64,000 bases of DNA from Amaurobius ferox (GCA_951213105.1 OX578136.1:158177178-158241177), one strand, 5' to 3'; shown: positions 12,395 through 26,265, numbered from the stretch's first letter. The notes: generated by a model not told the origin, from the letters alone. Translations and numbers: made by a program.

Positions 12395-12522
12395 AACTCT
12401 AAGGCAAAAACATCGACGCACCCCGCAAAATACTCTCCGATAGTAATGAAACTGTACATGCAAACACCTGTCGACCGAATATGCAAATGCCTCACCGGTG
12501 AATTCGCGGCCAATACGACCAT

Positions 12523-13491
12523 ATGAAGGAGTTTGAAAGAAGGCGTACGGTCGGACTGTATAAGGCTGGATTGGCACACCGTCAAATCGCTCGGCATTTG
12601 GGTAGGAACGATGCAGCGATTAGACTATTTTGGCAGGAATGAGTCCGGATTGGCGGATTTCAGCGGCAAGCTGGCAGCGGACGGCCTAGAGCGATGACAG
12701 AAAGGAAAGATAGACAGATTGTCAGAACAGCTGTGACAGCACGAGATTCGTCATTATTAACTACCCAACGTGTGACAAACACGGATATAACCACCCGGAC
12801 CATTAATATAAGACTACGGGGGCGGAATCTACCCTCGCGGCGCCCATTACGCCGCATACCACTGACCAGTATTCACCGTCAACAGCGATTGCAATGGTAC
12901 CGGGCCCGAGCAACGTGGATTTGTTCGGATTGGGAACGAATTGTCTTCAGTGATGAGTTCCGTTTCGAACTGAGTCCCGACGACCCCCACAGATGTGTCT
13001 GGAGACATTCCGGACATCGTCAGGAACTTGCTCTTACTGCCACACGCCCCGACAAAAGGGATTTATGGTCTGGTGTGCCATTTCGTTTCATAGCCGGCAC
13101 CCTTTGATAGTCCTCCGTGGCACTATCACAGCACAGAGGTACGTCGCCGACATTCTACAACCCCTTGTATTACCATTCCTTTCGCACACCCCGGGCTAAC
13201 TTTTCAGCAAGGTAATGCCAGGCCACACATGACACGCTTGTCTTTTGATTGTCTGGTGATTACGACACACTTCCTTGGCCAGCCAAATCCCCAAATCTAT
13301 CGCCTATTGAGCACATTTGGTCTAAAATGGGGCGTCGAATGCAACTATTCCAGAATGTAGACGACTTGGCTCGTCAGTTGGAGACCACTTAGAGCGACAT
13401 TCTGAAAAACACCATCCGGCAACTTTATGCATCAATGCCATGTCGGGTAGCAGCTTGCATCAAGGCCAAACGTGGACCAACGCCATATTGA
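12523..13491 (+). pseudogene. Tc1-like transposase pseudogene (copy 2, second lineage)
   Basis: This is a dead IS630/Tc1-type transposase of a different lineage from the copy at 5341. From the ATG at 12523 it reads MKEFERRRTVGLYKAGLAHR and then a helix-turn-helix with QIARHLGRNDAAIR. An in-frame TGA lies at 12640-12642. The longest intact stretch (12694-13059) carries QQRLQWYRAR and the first catalytic motif IVFSDEFRFEL. A frameshift near 13060 moves the frame to GFMVWCAISFHSRHPLIVL. After another stop the second catalytic motif reads QQGNARPH, with Gly replacing Asp. The third motif survives as SPNLSPIEHIW. The C-terminus, LYASM...CIKAKRGPTPY, ends at 13491. Clear TIRs were not found; the left flank is a microsatellite. 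Confidence 0.92.
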
Positions 13492-14007
13492 CGTGCTCAA
13501 TTTGTGTAGATCTTTCAGTGCAATAAATCATCTAATTCTGAAATTCTAATCATTTCTTTTTCTGCATTTCCGATATCAGATACAAGCATTTTTCTTGGTT
13601 AATGTAGATGAATACTTAGCCTTGACAAAGAGCATATTCTAAATTGACCGCCACTAAGCCTAGAACTGATCCATTATATAGGCATGATTGCTTTGTCTAT
13701 TTTTTAATTATATATTTTCGAATTCTTATATTTATTATTTGTTGTTTATACATAGATATCTATATACATAATAATGTTTCATGTATATTTCCTTTAGTTT
13801 TCCATACTTTATTATTTACGAATTATTTATCTTACTTTACGCGCGCGCGCGTATTTTTATTCTCTGTAGTTATAAGCATGTAGTAAGTATTTCATTCTTA
13901 TTTTGTTTGCTATATTCTTAACTGATTAATATTTGGATTTATCTAGGTGTTACAATTTATCTCTATTATTTATTTGAATTATCTTAAACTATATATATAT
14001 TAAAATT
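13492..14007. other. AT-rich noncoding DNA
   Basis: The first part (to about 13615) may be the 3' untranslated part of the Tc1-like element, but no inverted repeat was found to define its end. The rest is AT-rich. Confidence 0.45.
13840..13851. repeat. (CG)6 tract
   Basis: Alternating CG run in otherwise AT-rich DNA, a potential Z-DNA-forming tract. Confidence 0.9.
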
Positions 14008-15612
<1,605 letters not shown>

Positions 15613-16293
15613 AAATAAAATTATTAAGGAAAAATTGGGAATCAAGCCAACGGGAAAGCATTAATGGCCGAGGGGGATTGTGACCCTTCGTTCCCGGTTA
15701 TAGCATGCTATTACACCCAGGTAACACTCCCGGTACCAAATACTTTGGCTAAACTTGACTTCCGAAATGGTGTCGAGCACAAGACACTGACCGTGGAAGT
15801 AAGTACAAAACTCAAGTATCGAAGAAAAATCTGAAGTACAAAGCTGAAGTAAAAAACCATAATGAATAAGGCCAAAGGCTTATTTTAAGGATATAACTTG
15901 TACACACCTGTGATGTTATCGATTTTGGAAATGATAACTGTGAGATTCACCTACACGGAACTAGCTGATAGCGCACCCTAGTGGTAGTATAATGCTATAT
16001 ATAGTTTGCACTCTCCTTTGTAAACGACTCTTGGCCTTTTTCATTATGGTCTTTTACTTCGGCTTTTTACTTCGGATTTTTCTTCGATACTTGAGTTTTG
16101 TACTCACTTCCACGGTCAGTGTCTTGTGCTCGACACCATTTCGGAAGTCAAGTTTCGGCAAAGTATTTGGTACCGTGAGTGTTAGCTGGGTGTAATAGCA
16201 TGCTATAACCGGTAACGAGGGGTCACAATCCCCCTAGGCCATTAATTCTTTCCCGTTGGCTTGATTCCCATTTTTTCCTTAATAGTTTTATTT
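15613..16293. mobile_element. Fold-back / long-TIR nonautonomous element (680 bp)
   Basis: The arms 15613-15879 and 16026-16293 are inverted copies of about 267 bp. They share 'attaaggaaaaa', 'aagccaacgggaaag', 'tatagcatgctattacaccc', 'ggtaccaaatacttt', 'gtgtcgagcacaagacactg' and 'actcaagtatcgaagaaaaa'. The loop of about 145 bp has no coding sequence. It sits between two TA tracts, so target duplications cannot be judged. The class is unknown. Confidence 0.88.
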
Positions 16294-17439
16294 GCTATAA
16301 CTGCTTTACGTACTTGTGCAGCATTGCGCCATCTACGTTAAGCCTTTTTTCATACTTATGTATGCTTTCGTTTTCTTCATCTGATTACTTTTGTATTATA
16401 TATATATATATATATATAGATATATATATATATATATATATTAGAAAGCTAATTTATATAGCGTGGACATAAGAAATTATATCATCACTTTGTCTGGAAG
16501 TACTTTTCAAAACACTCAATTTCTGTGCCCAGTGGTTGTTCAATTGAAAGACCATCTCCGTTAAGTTCTGTACCGTAGTTGCTACGTTAAATGTGTATAG
16601 TTTAAGCCTCATAGGTCACCGAAGTTCTTCTGGAGGGTCTGGAAAGATAAAAATGCGTTAGACGATTACGATATATAGTGATGCCTGCTCAAAAATTTTA
16701 AAATTATGATTCCGCCAAAATCCTCGAATTTAAGATATTGCAGCAAGACGAAATATGCTCTATATTCATAAGAAAATAAATATAAACTTCCTACAGAATT
16801 GATAAACTTAACAACATAGACAAGTCTACTCAAGTAATAAAAATTAACCATATGACCAATAGAATTATTAACCAAATACAAAATATAATACATCACATTT
16901 ATTCAATTAATTTATCCAAGCAAACCTTGAGTGACGGAATTTAAGTGAAATCTTTATTCGCGAAAATTAACTTGTCTCTTAGCAACGTTTACAGAGTAAA
17001 CACACTTCTTACGCTGCCACTGAAACATGTGTAATTTGTTTGAAAATCCGTTAAGCTTTAACTACTAATTGCCTTGTCTAATTTTTATTTTATGACGCAT
17101 AGAGAAGTAAAGACCGTCTTTAGTCAACATCTCTTTTGTTCCCGTGCACTTCAGTTTTCTCAAACAAAATACCAAATACAAGAAAAGCCGCTCCAAATGA
17201 ATATATAAATTACTAATGTTTCAGATTATAATTGAAAAGTTTCAGATTTTTCAGGCAATTAGTGACACTCAAGTGGAATGCTTCTTAAAATTCTTTACAA
17301 TGCGGCGTACGCAATGCACCAATCACGTGACAAGAGGTGCAGAAAATACAAATAAATGGAAAATGAGCTTGTGTTTCAAATCAGTCTTAAATAGTAACTT
17401 ACTAGTGAAATTGTAATAAAGAACGTACCTATTTAAAGC
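16294..17439. other. AT-rich noncoding DNA
   Basis: Apart from the TA tract listed next, no gene or repeat was recognised. Confidence 0.5.
16398..16441. repeat. (TA)n microsatellite
   Basis: Two TA runs separated by 'ga'. Confidence 0.95.
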
Positions 17440-17715
17440 CAAGCCAAGACCCTTCGTTACGGGGTGCCTGTGACCAAGGCCCACTTACCCCCTCATCTAA
17501 AATAGCAATATATTCGCTGAGCAATATGTTTTGCATATAGAGCTGTTGTCTTATGCGTTCGGTTCGTTGCAGAGTGTGCTGAGTTGATGGTTGCTTTGGT
17601 GTTGGTTGAAGTCAAAGACTGTCCTGGATGGCTGAGTCCCGCTGGTGGGTAAGAATGGAGGGTAGGGGCAGAAACCGCGAGAGCAAGTTTAAAAAAAAAA
17701 ACAATAAAAGGGAGC
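17440..17715. other. GC-richer block of unknown nature ending in an A-run
   Basis: This block is clearly richer in G and C than its surroundings and ends in an 11-base A-run (about 17691-17701). That would suit a retroposed sequence on the plus strand. No A/B box, target duplication or coding sequence was found. Confidence 0.3.
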
Positions 17716-18798
17716 ATTAGGTGCTTAAATATTTTTAAGTTTTCGAATACAATAAAAAATAAACAAAGTTGGAGCAAAGTCAAAATTGAGATTACAATAT
17801 ATTTAAATATTAAATTACAGTTATTAAGTTAAAATTAATGAAAATGTTGTTAAGATGAATAAGTACTGGTCTAGCGTTCAAACGCGGGCAGAAGCAAGCA
17901 ATCTGAATGGTCAGGCGAAATAGCTGGGCCGGGAATGACACTCCTATTTATATACCTATTTATACCTATTTATATTTTTTGTAGTACCTATTTATATTTT
18001 TTGCGTACCTATTTATATTTTTTGAAGAACAGCACACACAATAAATGGCTGCTTTGGAGAAAAAAAAAAGTAAAGGTCAGGTATCTGACAAGCATTATTC
18101 TCCCGATATGTGAACCATTTGGCGGTGAAGCATGTTGTCCCGGTGCACCGAAGGACACGGCTTCTAGATTTGCAGTTTGGAGTACATTCTGGATGACTAC
18201 GAATATTAATGTATACTAATGTCTTCCCCGTCGTACATTGTGTTCAAAGGCGAGACCTGTAGTTCCAAACGTTCGGCTACACATGCGGCTAGAGAAAAAT
18301 ATGTAATTTATCGAGAGACAAAAAATAAATGCTAAAAATGAATCAAAATGGCGTCTCTGCCTAATAAGTACGATTTGACATTTCGAAACAAGAACAAAAA
18401 ATCGTCTCTCACCACACTACCCATTAACTAAAAACCATACAATTTTTCATCATTAATATAATGCGAGAGAAAGCCATACATTTAAAAGTTATATATTCAT
18501 AATTGAGGTAATATTGAGTTAACTGAATTATTTATATTATTAATATTAAGTTCGGTTTAGATTATCAATATGGGGTTAAAGTCATATATGTATTAATATT
18601 TTAGTATAATTTGAGTAAAAGTAATATTTTTATAACATGCATTATAAGTTTAACATCGATACCAATTGCTGGTTAACTTCTAAGCAACTTATAAAGTATA
18701 GAATTCCGATGCTAATTTTTATTTTTCCTACAATATGTAAAGAGAATGTAAATTCGCTTTTTGACGAGGTCAAAAATCCAACTCTCGGATTTAACAGC
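17716..18798. other. AT-rich noncoding DNA
   Basis: Nothing recognised except the tandem repeat listed next. Confidence 0.45.
17964..18029. repeat. 21-22-bp tandem repeat, three copies
   Basis: 'acctatttatattttttg' recurs at 17964, 17986 and 18007. Confidence 0.85.
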
Positions 18799-18880
18799 AC
18801 GCATTGGTCTTTTTACGCATTGAGCTTTTTAAGCATTGGGCTTTTTACGCATTGGGGGTTTTTACGCACTGGGCTTTTTT
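18799..18880. repeat. 16-17-bp tandem repeat, five imperfect copies
   Basis: Units resemble 'acgcattgggctttttt'. The open frame across it is a by-product of the repeat. Confidence 0.85.
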
Positions 18881-19429
18881 GAACGTGAATCAAAAATATT
18901 TGCGACATTGGCTTCCATGGACGCCAATGCCTATAAAGAGGGATCGAACTGTTTGGGATAGGGTATGTCAAATATTTATCTTTTTGAGAGGTTCTTCGTT
19001 TGGAATGGACGCTGTCCCACTCTTAAGCAAAAGGTTAAGAATGGCATCCGCTATTTTGTGAATTAGCTGAGTATTTAATTGCTGTTTTACGGTACCTGGC
19101 AGTTGTTTAGTGATATTATATGATAGTTATTGAACTATTCACTGCATATTGTTCCTGTTTACATTTTCATGGATGCTTTTAAATAAAAGTGTTAGTTAAC
19201 CAAGCATTTAGACTCATTCTTGTACCCTGAGCACTGACGATTCCATAGGATGTGTCGTAACAGTAACCTTATTGCAATGGTATCAGCGATAAGCCTATTA
19301 AATGCTTAACGTGATAGAGTTCTAATAAACCTCTCATTTCTTCATTTCAGAAAAAAAACGAAATTGGTTTACCAATAGAGAAAGACATCTGTAGCACATA
19401 TCATTGTTTTTTTTATTGGACATGCAGTT
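18881..19429. other. Noncoding DNA, nothing recognised
   Basis: Mixed composition with no gene or repeat signal. Confidence 0.4.
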
Positions 19430-19690
19430 AATTCATGGAGGATAACTCAATACACGCTAATGCCTTATTTCATCTCGTAAAAATTCCACGCATTTATTTA
19501 TTGTATATTCAATACACGGATAAAGCCTTTTATAGTCCGGGTAAAAGCCACACTTACTCAAAAGAACGCATTAAGATAACGGATATTGATTGGCTACCTG
19601 CTGGGAATGCACAAAGCGGCGTTTGTTTCCGAGAATGCTCGTGAAATTATCGAAAAATCCGGGCGGTGCAGTTTATTTAAACGGAGTGCC
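19430..19690 (+). repeat. Dispersed repeat R3, copy 4
   Basis: Best-preserved R3 copy: 'aactcaatacacgctaatgc', 'cacggataaagcc', 'gggtaaaagccacac', 'cattaagataacggatatt', 'ctacctgctgggaatgc' and 'cggtgcagtttatttaaac'. The short open frame inside is not conserved between copies. Confidence 0.72.
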
Positions 19691-19974
19691 GTGATCTTAT
19701 ACTCGGCAAGGGAATTCGCTTTCTGATATGAGTTGGATTCTCCAATAAAGATGTGTACATATATGGGAACGGGTAAGCAATATTCGAGGAAAAATGTTTT
19801 CGTAAATACACCCAAGCTCTATAACGATGGTGGAATCGGTTTTATTTCTGGCAGATTCGCATTCGAACCAAAGAATGACATTCAAGTATTATAAAAATGA
19901 CAATAAATGAAGCTGCTAATTCTTCTTTTTCAGACTGTGCGGTCTTCCATTTAGGTGCAAGGCATTTTAATGCA

Positions 19975-20560
19975 CAGCCGAGAAAGTCAACACCCAACAC
20001 AAAAGGGGCACGGCGAAGCATAACAACACACCAGACATCAAACCAAAATTTTGATCACAAGCATAATTAAATTGAGCAGAATTGAACAAACAGACGCCTG
20101 GAGAAACTCAAAGCAATAGACTCAATTGAAAACAATATAATAACAAAGGCTTCGAAAATTCCACCCACAGTATGAACAACAGAACCAAAAGTAAGCCTGC
20201 ACAGACAAAAATATCTCCAACAAAACCTCATAACAATCAGAAATAATTTTCAAAAAGTAAAACTAGAAAATAAGTATAACCACTCAAATCTCCAATCTAA
20301 TCAAAGGAACGGGAAAACATTAAACACACAGAGCCAAAATTAAAAGAAGCCTTAATCAATTTCAAAACCCCAAACCAAACCCAACAGAAAACAAAATAAA
20401 CGACCAAACCCATACGAAAACAATGGAACAGTCCGACTGGCCAGTCACCTAACCAAAAATTGACCTTACCATAACAAATAACCAGTCAATGATAAAAAAG
20501 TGACTTAATCCAAAAATATAATCATGACCACAGTTACATAAAAATCAAAGGCCATAACAT
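19975..20560. other. A+C-rich, G-poor block
   Basis: The strand composition is very lopsided. Positions 20341-20400 contain 34 A, 15 C, 3 G and 8 T by direct count. It could be the decayed A-rich region of a retroelement, but every frame is closed by stops and no domain is recognisable. Confidence 0.45.
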
Positions 20561-20592
20561 TACTACTTTTTAACTTTCCCTCTCCACCAAAG

Positions 20593-21928
20593 AAAAATTC
20601 TGATGTGGGCAACACATGACTGACTTTCCTTATATAATGTAATAAATTTACTACTTTTACAGTAAAATAAATAGATTTTTCTTATAGTAGATACTAATAT
20701 TCTTTCTAAGATATTGAATTTTCGACAATTAGTCGTCATTTTCATTGATTTAGCGTCATTTAAATCCATTGGCGAGATTTTCGTTAATTTGGCAACATTT
20801 TAAAAAGTCACCAAGTGGGCGACATTCCGCCAAATTCGTCGCCAAAATTTCGCTAAGCGTTATGCACTAAGAAGTAAGTTATTCTTACAGCAGATAAATG
20901 ACTATTGGCGTTCAAATACAAAAGTATTACTCAAAGTATCTTTTTTCATGAATACAACGAGCTAGATCCACGAGAATGATGTCACCCAATTTATGGCATG
21001 GTATTACATATGAAAAGTGAACATGTTTCTCAATAGGAAATATTTTTTCTTTTATTTTATATGATTTTTGATAATTTTTTTGAAAAATGTACAATATCTC
21101 GAGAACGGTTCATGTTAGCGTTCTAAAATTTATGTCAATCGTTTTCTAATGAAAAATTACATAAGAAATGTCTATTTGCGCAACTTTATTAGTGGTTTTG
21201 ATTTTTTGACGATTTTTACAAAATTTCATTCGAAAATTTAGGGAGGTTCTGAACATACGATTGCATATAAAAACAATAGGCTTCCAGTGTTTACGGATTC
21301 TGATTTTTGTACCAAATTTCGTTCGAATCGGTCCATTCGTTCGTCAGTTATCGTCTCCACAGACTCACTGACACACACACACAGACATCACTTCAAAAAT
21401 GTTTGATTCGTGATCAGGGATGCTTGCTCTCCCGTGCTCTCCCGTCGAAAACTCGAATTCGAATTTTCGACCCCGTCACATAACTTTCCTTATTCTTTTT
21501 AGTTGCAGACTCTAGCAGCTGTACTCCTCCCTTGCTTTTGGGAATTCGTGAATCGTTGGCAAGCCCTTCCCCTTTTCTGCTACTAGGCACTGCTCAAACT
21601 CAAGGCCTTGTGCCCCTCGTGGCGCACCTAATCTATCTCCCTCTTTTACCTACTATGTTGGGAACCCGCTTGGGTCCCAACTCCACGGTTTTCTGAAGAC
21701 TTGGGGAAGGGCATGACTTCGGTCCTGCCCCCCCCCCCCCCAAGCATCTCTTAGTTCTTAACTACCTCTTAGTTGATTAAATTACCTTTTACTACTTCCC
21801 TTTTCTGTCTCTTTTCCTTTCCGTCTGGAGTTTAAAGGGAGGAATCCTTCCTCTCCTGGGCACTCCACTAACCCCGTCCTTGAGTCCTTGAGAATACTTT
21901 CCTTATACATTATGTATATAAGGAAAGT
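20593..21928 (-). repeat. Dispersed repeat R2, interrupted copy
   Basis: On the minus strand this reads as an R2 element. Its 5' hairpin is at 21896-21928, its GT tract at about 21372-21387, and its 'ttggcgagat' region at about 20770-20860. The 3' end, with 'ataaggaaagtca' and 'cccacatcaga'-like blocks, is at 20593-20640. A 402-bp insertion splits it at 21494-21895. Confidence 0.88.
21494..21895 (-). mobile_element. 402-bp GC-rich retroposed insertion in R2
   Basis: It is bounded by the same 11 bases, 'actttccttat', at 21483-21493 and 21896-21906, which are one copy of the R2 terminus duplicated. Read on the minus strand, it starts 'attctcaaggactcaagg' and ends with a short A-rich tail 'ctaaaaagaa', which fits target-primed retroposition. 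It contains a run of 14 C on the plus strand (about 21729-21742). I see no convincing A/B box and no coding frame, so a SINE is likely but its head is not identified. Confidence 0.75.
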
Positions 21929-22494
21929 AAAAAAGAAAACCGAAGATAAAGTAACTAAAAGTATGAAAACGAACCTCAACATGTCAACAACTATATATCC
22001 ATACGGAATTTAACGAAAAAAAAAGCGTTACCAAACCTATGCCTACAAATTACTACTTGTAAAATAAAGAATTACAGAACACTCCTGCAGAAAGCAGACA
22101 TATGTCAGTAAAATGACGAAAATTATTTCAAGGGTATTATAAGTCCTATTCTTCAGGCCAAAAGAACAGGTAGAACAATATGCGTTCTTAACAACTGCTA
22201 AGAACGAACAGTCCGGACAGTATATAACAATTAAATTGTTTGATGCGAGCAATACGACAATATAAGAAAAATTCATTTTTTCTTCCTTGATACACATTAA
22301 ATTAATTTTTAGAACACAATACATGTGGAACAGTCAATATTAAAAATTAGATAAAATATGCAGTTGTTTAAAATCATTAACTTTTTATTTGGCTACCTGG
22401 CAAAATTTAAAATGCGCATGTCATCAAATGAAAAATAATATTTTTCAAAACTTGGAATTCCGGTAAAATCTGTACAGTTGTTACTTATCATTTA
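21929..22494. other. AT-rich noncoding DNA
   Basis: A minus-strand 93-codon open frame (22043-22324) has no recognisable features and was not called. Confidence 0.4.
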
Positions 22495-22905
22495 GGACAC
22501 TCCAAAAGCCCAAAAATGATGTAGAAACTTGCACACATATACATAGCACACATATACATCCTTGCACACATATACATAGTATCAGCAAGCGGCGGAATAT
22601 AAGCAGGGTTTTCGATTTCTATCCAAGAAATTAAAGTATAGGCTTTTTTTTTTATAAAAGTCTTTCTAAATCCCCCAGAAGCCCCTCGGTGGCCTTGCAA
22701 CTTACTCTTTGCAAAACGTATAGTATCAACCACGACAGGACATAACAGAGCCGAATTTTCGATTTCCTCTTTGGGGGTATAAAATGCGGATATTTAAGTA
22801 TATTTTAGACCCTACAGAATGCCCTCGACAACCAAGGAGGTTGAAACTCTGCACACTCATAGTATCGAATACGGGTCAGAACCTAACTGAGCGAAAATCC
22901 GATTA
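22495..22905. repeat. Degenerate tandem repeat R7, about three units
   Basis: Units beginning near 22495, 22660 and 22805 share, in order, 'aa.gccc', 'ttg.aact...gcacac', 'atagtatc' and '.ttttcgatt'. The period is about 150 bp and divergence is high. Confidence 0.5.
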
Positions 22906-23957
22906 AGACAATTATTTTTTACCCTAAGCGCCATATATTGTTAAATAAAATAAAACTAATAAACAGTTGTTACTTCATTTTGTTAGGATCCGAACCTATC
23001 TAAAAATCAGGAATAGAATCGATCTTTCAACAAGTTAGCCTAGACATAAAAGTTTATCTTAGGTTCTGTCAAGACTTGGCACAAACCATTTTCAGATTTC
23101 ATAACTTTTTCGGAAAAGATCTTGTTTCTCGTAGTTGGCGGTAATCCTTTTACCTTAAAGTGGTGTTTCTGCGAGATATTAGTTAATTTTAGACACTTTT
23201 ATAATAGATAATATGCAATAGATAATAACTTTTATAATAGAAAACTCATTATATAAAAATAAATTCCACTAAAATTAAATATACAGTCATTTCTATGTCC
23301 CAATATGAATAATAAAACGTAAAAATATAATTTCTTTTTTGGTGGGGGGTAAAAGCTTTTATCCATAACTCGCCAAGAGCAGAATCACATGTTAAGGGGA
23401 CGGTGGGCGTTGAAATTTTTTTATTTATTTATTGACTTAAAACCATGAAAATTTGTATAAAAATTCCTCTTAACAATACTATATAAAATACCATTAAATG
23501 TTTTCAATTTTGTATTTTTTTAAATTTAATTTATTTTAACGAAAATTTTAAAATGCTCCTTGCGTTCCATTTATTCACAGTTTTGATTAATTTTACTTTA
23601 TGATCACTTAAAAACACAATATGAACAAATCTGGGTATTAATTTTTAAATTGGTTGGAAAATTAATTTTTTAAAAATATATTTTTCTGCTTTGAAACTTA
23701 ATTTTCATCAAAATTTCACATTTCATTAGATTCTTATTCACTTTTAATTACCTTAATAACTTTCAATTATAAAATGCATACCCAGTTTCATTAAAAAGTA
23801 TGAAATGTGTCTTTTTGCCAAATTTCACGCATCTTAAACAAAAATTAAGACTCATGGAGCATTTTAAAAATGTAAAACCTTTGAAAATTTCGTTTCGAGA
23901 AAAATGCATTTAAAGTAAATAAGTGAGAAATACTATGTAGATAGTGGACAAATGATG
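22906..23957. other. AT-rich noncoding DNA
   Basis: No gene recognised. 'aaggggacggtgggcgttgaaa' at about 23395 has an inverted match at about 33408-33427, evidence of another small shared repeat. Confidence 0.45.
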
Positions 23958-23985
23958 GTTATATATATATATATATATATTAATA

Positions 23986-24019
<34 letters not shown>
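23958..24019. repeat. Interrupted (TA)n microsatellite
   Basis: Two TA tracts joined by 'taatag'. Confidence 0.95.
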
Positions 24020-24173
24020 TGTTTTATGTAACTTTTAGAATAATAAACTTATATTATAATAATAAATAAATAAATTATCACAATCTAAGAAAAATATGTA
24101 TAAACTAGTAATCGAGGAGATATAATAGTTTGAATCATTATACGAGAAAATGTAAACATACCTTTAATTGCAA

Positions 24174-26235
24174 TTAATCAAATTCACCAGTATTATATGT
24201 TTTACTTTCTTTTCTTACATTTTTAGCATTTTTCAGTGACTTACAATATTTTTTAACTATTCTTTTTCCTTTCCATTCAGTAGTGTTTCTTGTTATGCTT
24301 TGTTTAATGCGGCGTTTATCACGTTGCTCTGAAATAGATAAAGAAAATGAGTTCACCTTTTCCTCCGTAACTAAACTACTTACACATCCAAAGTTATATT
24401 CAGAAACTATGGAAATCACAGACATTTCCAAACTCTTTTTCCAAATTGAGCTGTGTAAGCTCTCATTAGTGTTCTGGGTTTTGCCAGAAATACACCATGT
24501 TAACTATCCATTGCTAGCCAGTCTTTGGTAAATTGGCATAATTTTTGCAACAACATCCTCAGATAGTTTTGTTTTCATTGTTGCATGAGATGTTGGTGGT
24601 TCCTAGCAAGAGCCCATTGGTAAAAACACCATGATTGGTAAAAACACCTTCGGGGCATTTATTGTGCTTTAGAGATTTGTTTGTTGAAGAACGGTGTAAT
24701 AAGGTAGCATACATTGCTATTTTCATATTTTATATGCGAGCCACGCTATTATTTATCGTTTTCCTATAAAAGTTAGTTAGTTTTGTAATTGTTTCATCTT
24801 TCAAACTACCGTCTTTACGTCCACCAATAGTAACACCTTTGCTACTACATCACTCCTTGACTTTATTACGGAGTCCAGTTCCCAGGTATTTGGCCATGTA
24901 ATTTATACATTCCTCTTTTATAATTCTCATATCACTATCATATACATTTAATTCTAACAGATTGTTAGAATTAAATGTATATGATAGTTTATAATTGTTT
25001 CATCTTTCAAACTATCGTCTTTACGTCCACCATCCACACCTTTGCTACGTCACTCTTTGACTTTATTGCGTAGTCCTGTTCCCAGGCATTTGGTCATGCA
25101 ATTTATACATTCCTCTTTTATAATTCTCATATCACTATCATATACATTTAATTCTAACAGATTTTAATGAGTTTTCGCATCACCAGATAGCAATCCTACA
25201 TACCTCATTCCACAAGTACTTATAGATCGATTCCATATCTACGCAGCAACTGTCATTTCCACCGAATTAGGAGATTCGGCATGATTTTGTGAGCATTCAG
25301 GTTTATGGCCTTCATACCAAATGCTGAATTCAGCACTATCTGCACCAAGATCTCGCTTCGCACTGACACATTCCGGACAGTATTTAGATAAGATTTCAAA
25401 ATCAATAACTAATCCAGTCAAAATATCTATTACAAATCCAATTCCATATAGAGATGCATAGCTACGCTTCTGCCATGTTCCATCATATGAAACAGTGATG
25501 TCTATAATTTCTTCATTAACAATAGTTTCATCCAAATCTTCATATTTTTCCGCACTATACTTCGAGCAATCAGAAGAATATCATCTTTGAAATTTTTCCT
25601 TTCCACATACAAACTATGCAAGCATCTTGAAATCGTTTTTTAACCATGACAGGAATTCAAATGGCCACTTCTAAAGCTGCATGTTCTTTACCAATTTTCA
25701 GAAATGCTTCATAGAGTTTTTTATTTGCATCGAAGCACTTCGTTTGGCTTACCCGAGGAATAGAAAATACTGTGCTGAACACTTTGCAGCAATATTTACA
25801 AATTAACTATTGTTTTGAAGAGTACCCAGATGCGCCTTTTGAAATTATATCCAGAGAATTACTCGCACATTCGTTGCACTTCACGCTGCACAGTAGATCT
25901 GACCACATATTATTATTCATAAAAACATACGTGTTTTCATTCAAATTTTCTGAATCACAGCTAGACGCAGATGGAAAATATGCATTTAGTTTGTTTTCAC
26001 TAGCATTTTCAATTTTATTATATAAAGATGCAGTAGATATTGAAATTTCAGAAGAATAAGTGGACAGGGAAATATTTGAAGAGCCATCTACACTATTCAT
26101 AAATGAGGAATTATTTAAAGATCCATCCAGACTATTCACATATGACTATTGCTTACGAATTTTGTTGCTGTTTGCAAACGATTTCTTCGACGGTCTAGAT
26201 TTCGGCTTACGAAAGTGCCTACTTATAGAATGCAT
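24174..26235 (-). pseudogene. Mutator-like element (MULE) transposase pseudogene
   Basis: This minus-strand relic of about 2.06 kb encodes pieces of a Mutator-type DDE transposase. The likely start at 26235 gives a basic N-terminus (HFRKPKSRPSKK), with a stop after about 29 residues. A Ser/Asn-rich linker leads to CKYCCKVF and FDANKKLYEAF (about 25650-25790). The best-preserved block, 25239-25535, has ITVSYDGTWQKR with the first catalytic Asp, LVIDFEILSKYCPEC with the second, and WYEGHKPECSQNH, a Cys/His metal-binding pattern seen in this family. The C-terminal part is recognisable as GKTQNTNESLHSSIWKK (about 24440-24490) and SEYNFGC, ending at 24174. Stops, frameshifts and a 200-bp rearrangement at 24788-25160 make it nonfunctional. 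No TIRs were found on either side. R1 copy B begins 31 bp upstream of its start. Confidence 0.88.
24788..25160. repeat. Duplication with perfect hairpin inside the MULE pseudogene
   Basis: Two near-identical direct copies, 24788-24960 and 24994-25160, both end in 'tatacatttaattctaacag'. Between them, a short inverted copy creates a perfect hairpin: arms 24934-24959 and 24963-24988 with a 3-base spacer. Confidence 0.92.
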
Positions 26236-26265
26236 TTTTAAAATTAACACAAATATATGTTTTAA

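Noticed and set aside
12395..13620. Exact borders for the Tc1-like element around 12523-13491
   Set aside because: No convincing TIR pair could be matched by eye, so only the transposase remnant is annotated.
17493..17783. 96-codon minus-strand open frame
   Set aside because: No domain recognised; the A-run and G/C-rich block suggest retroposed noncoding DNA.
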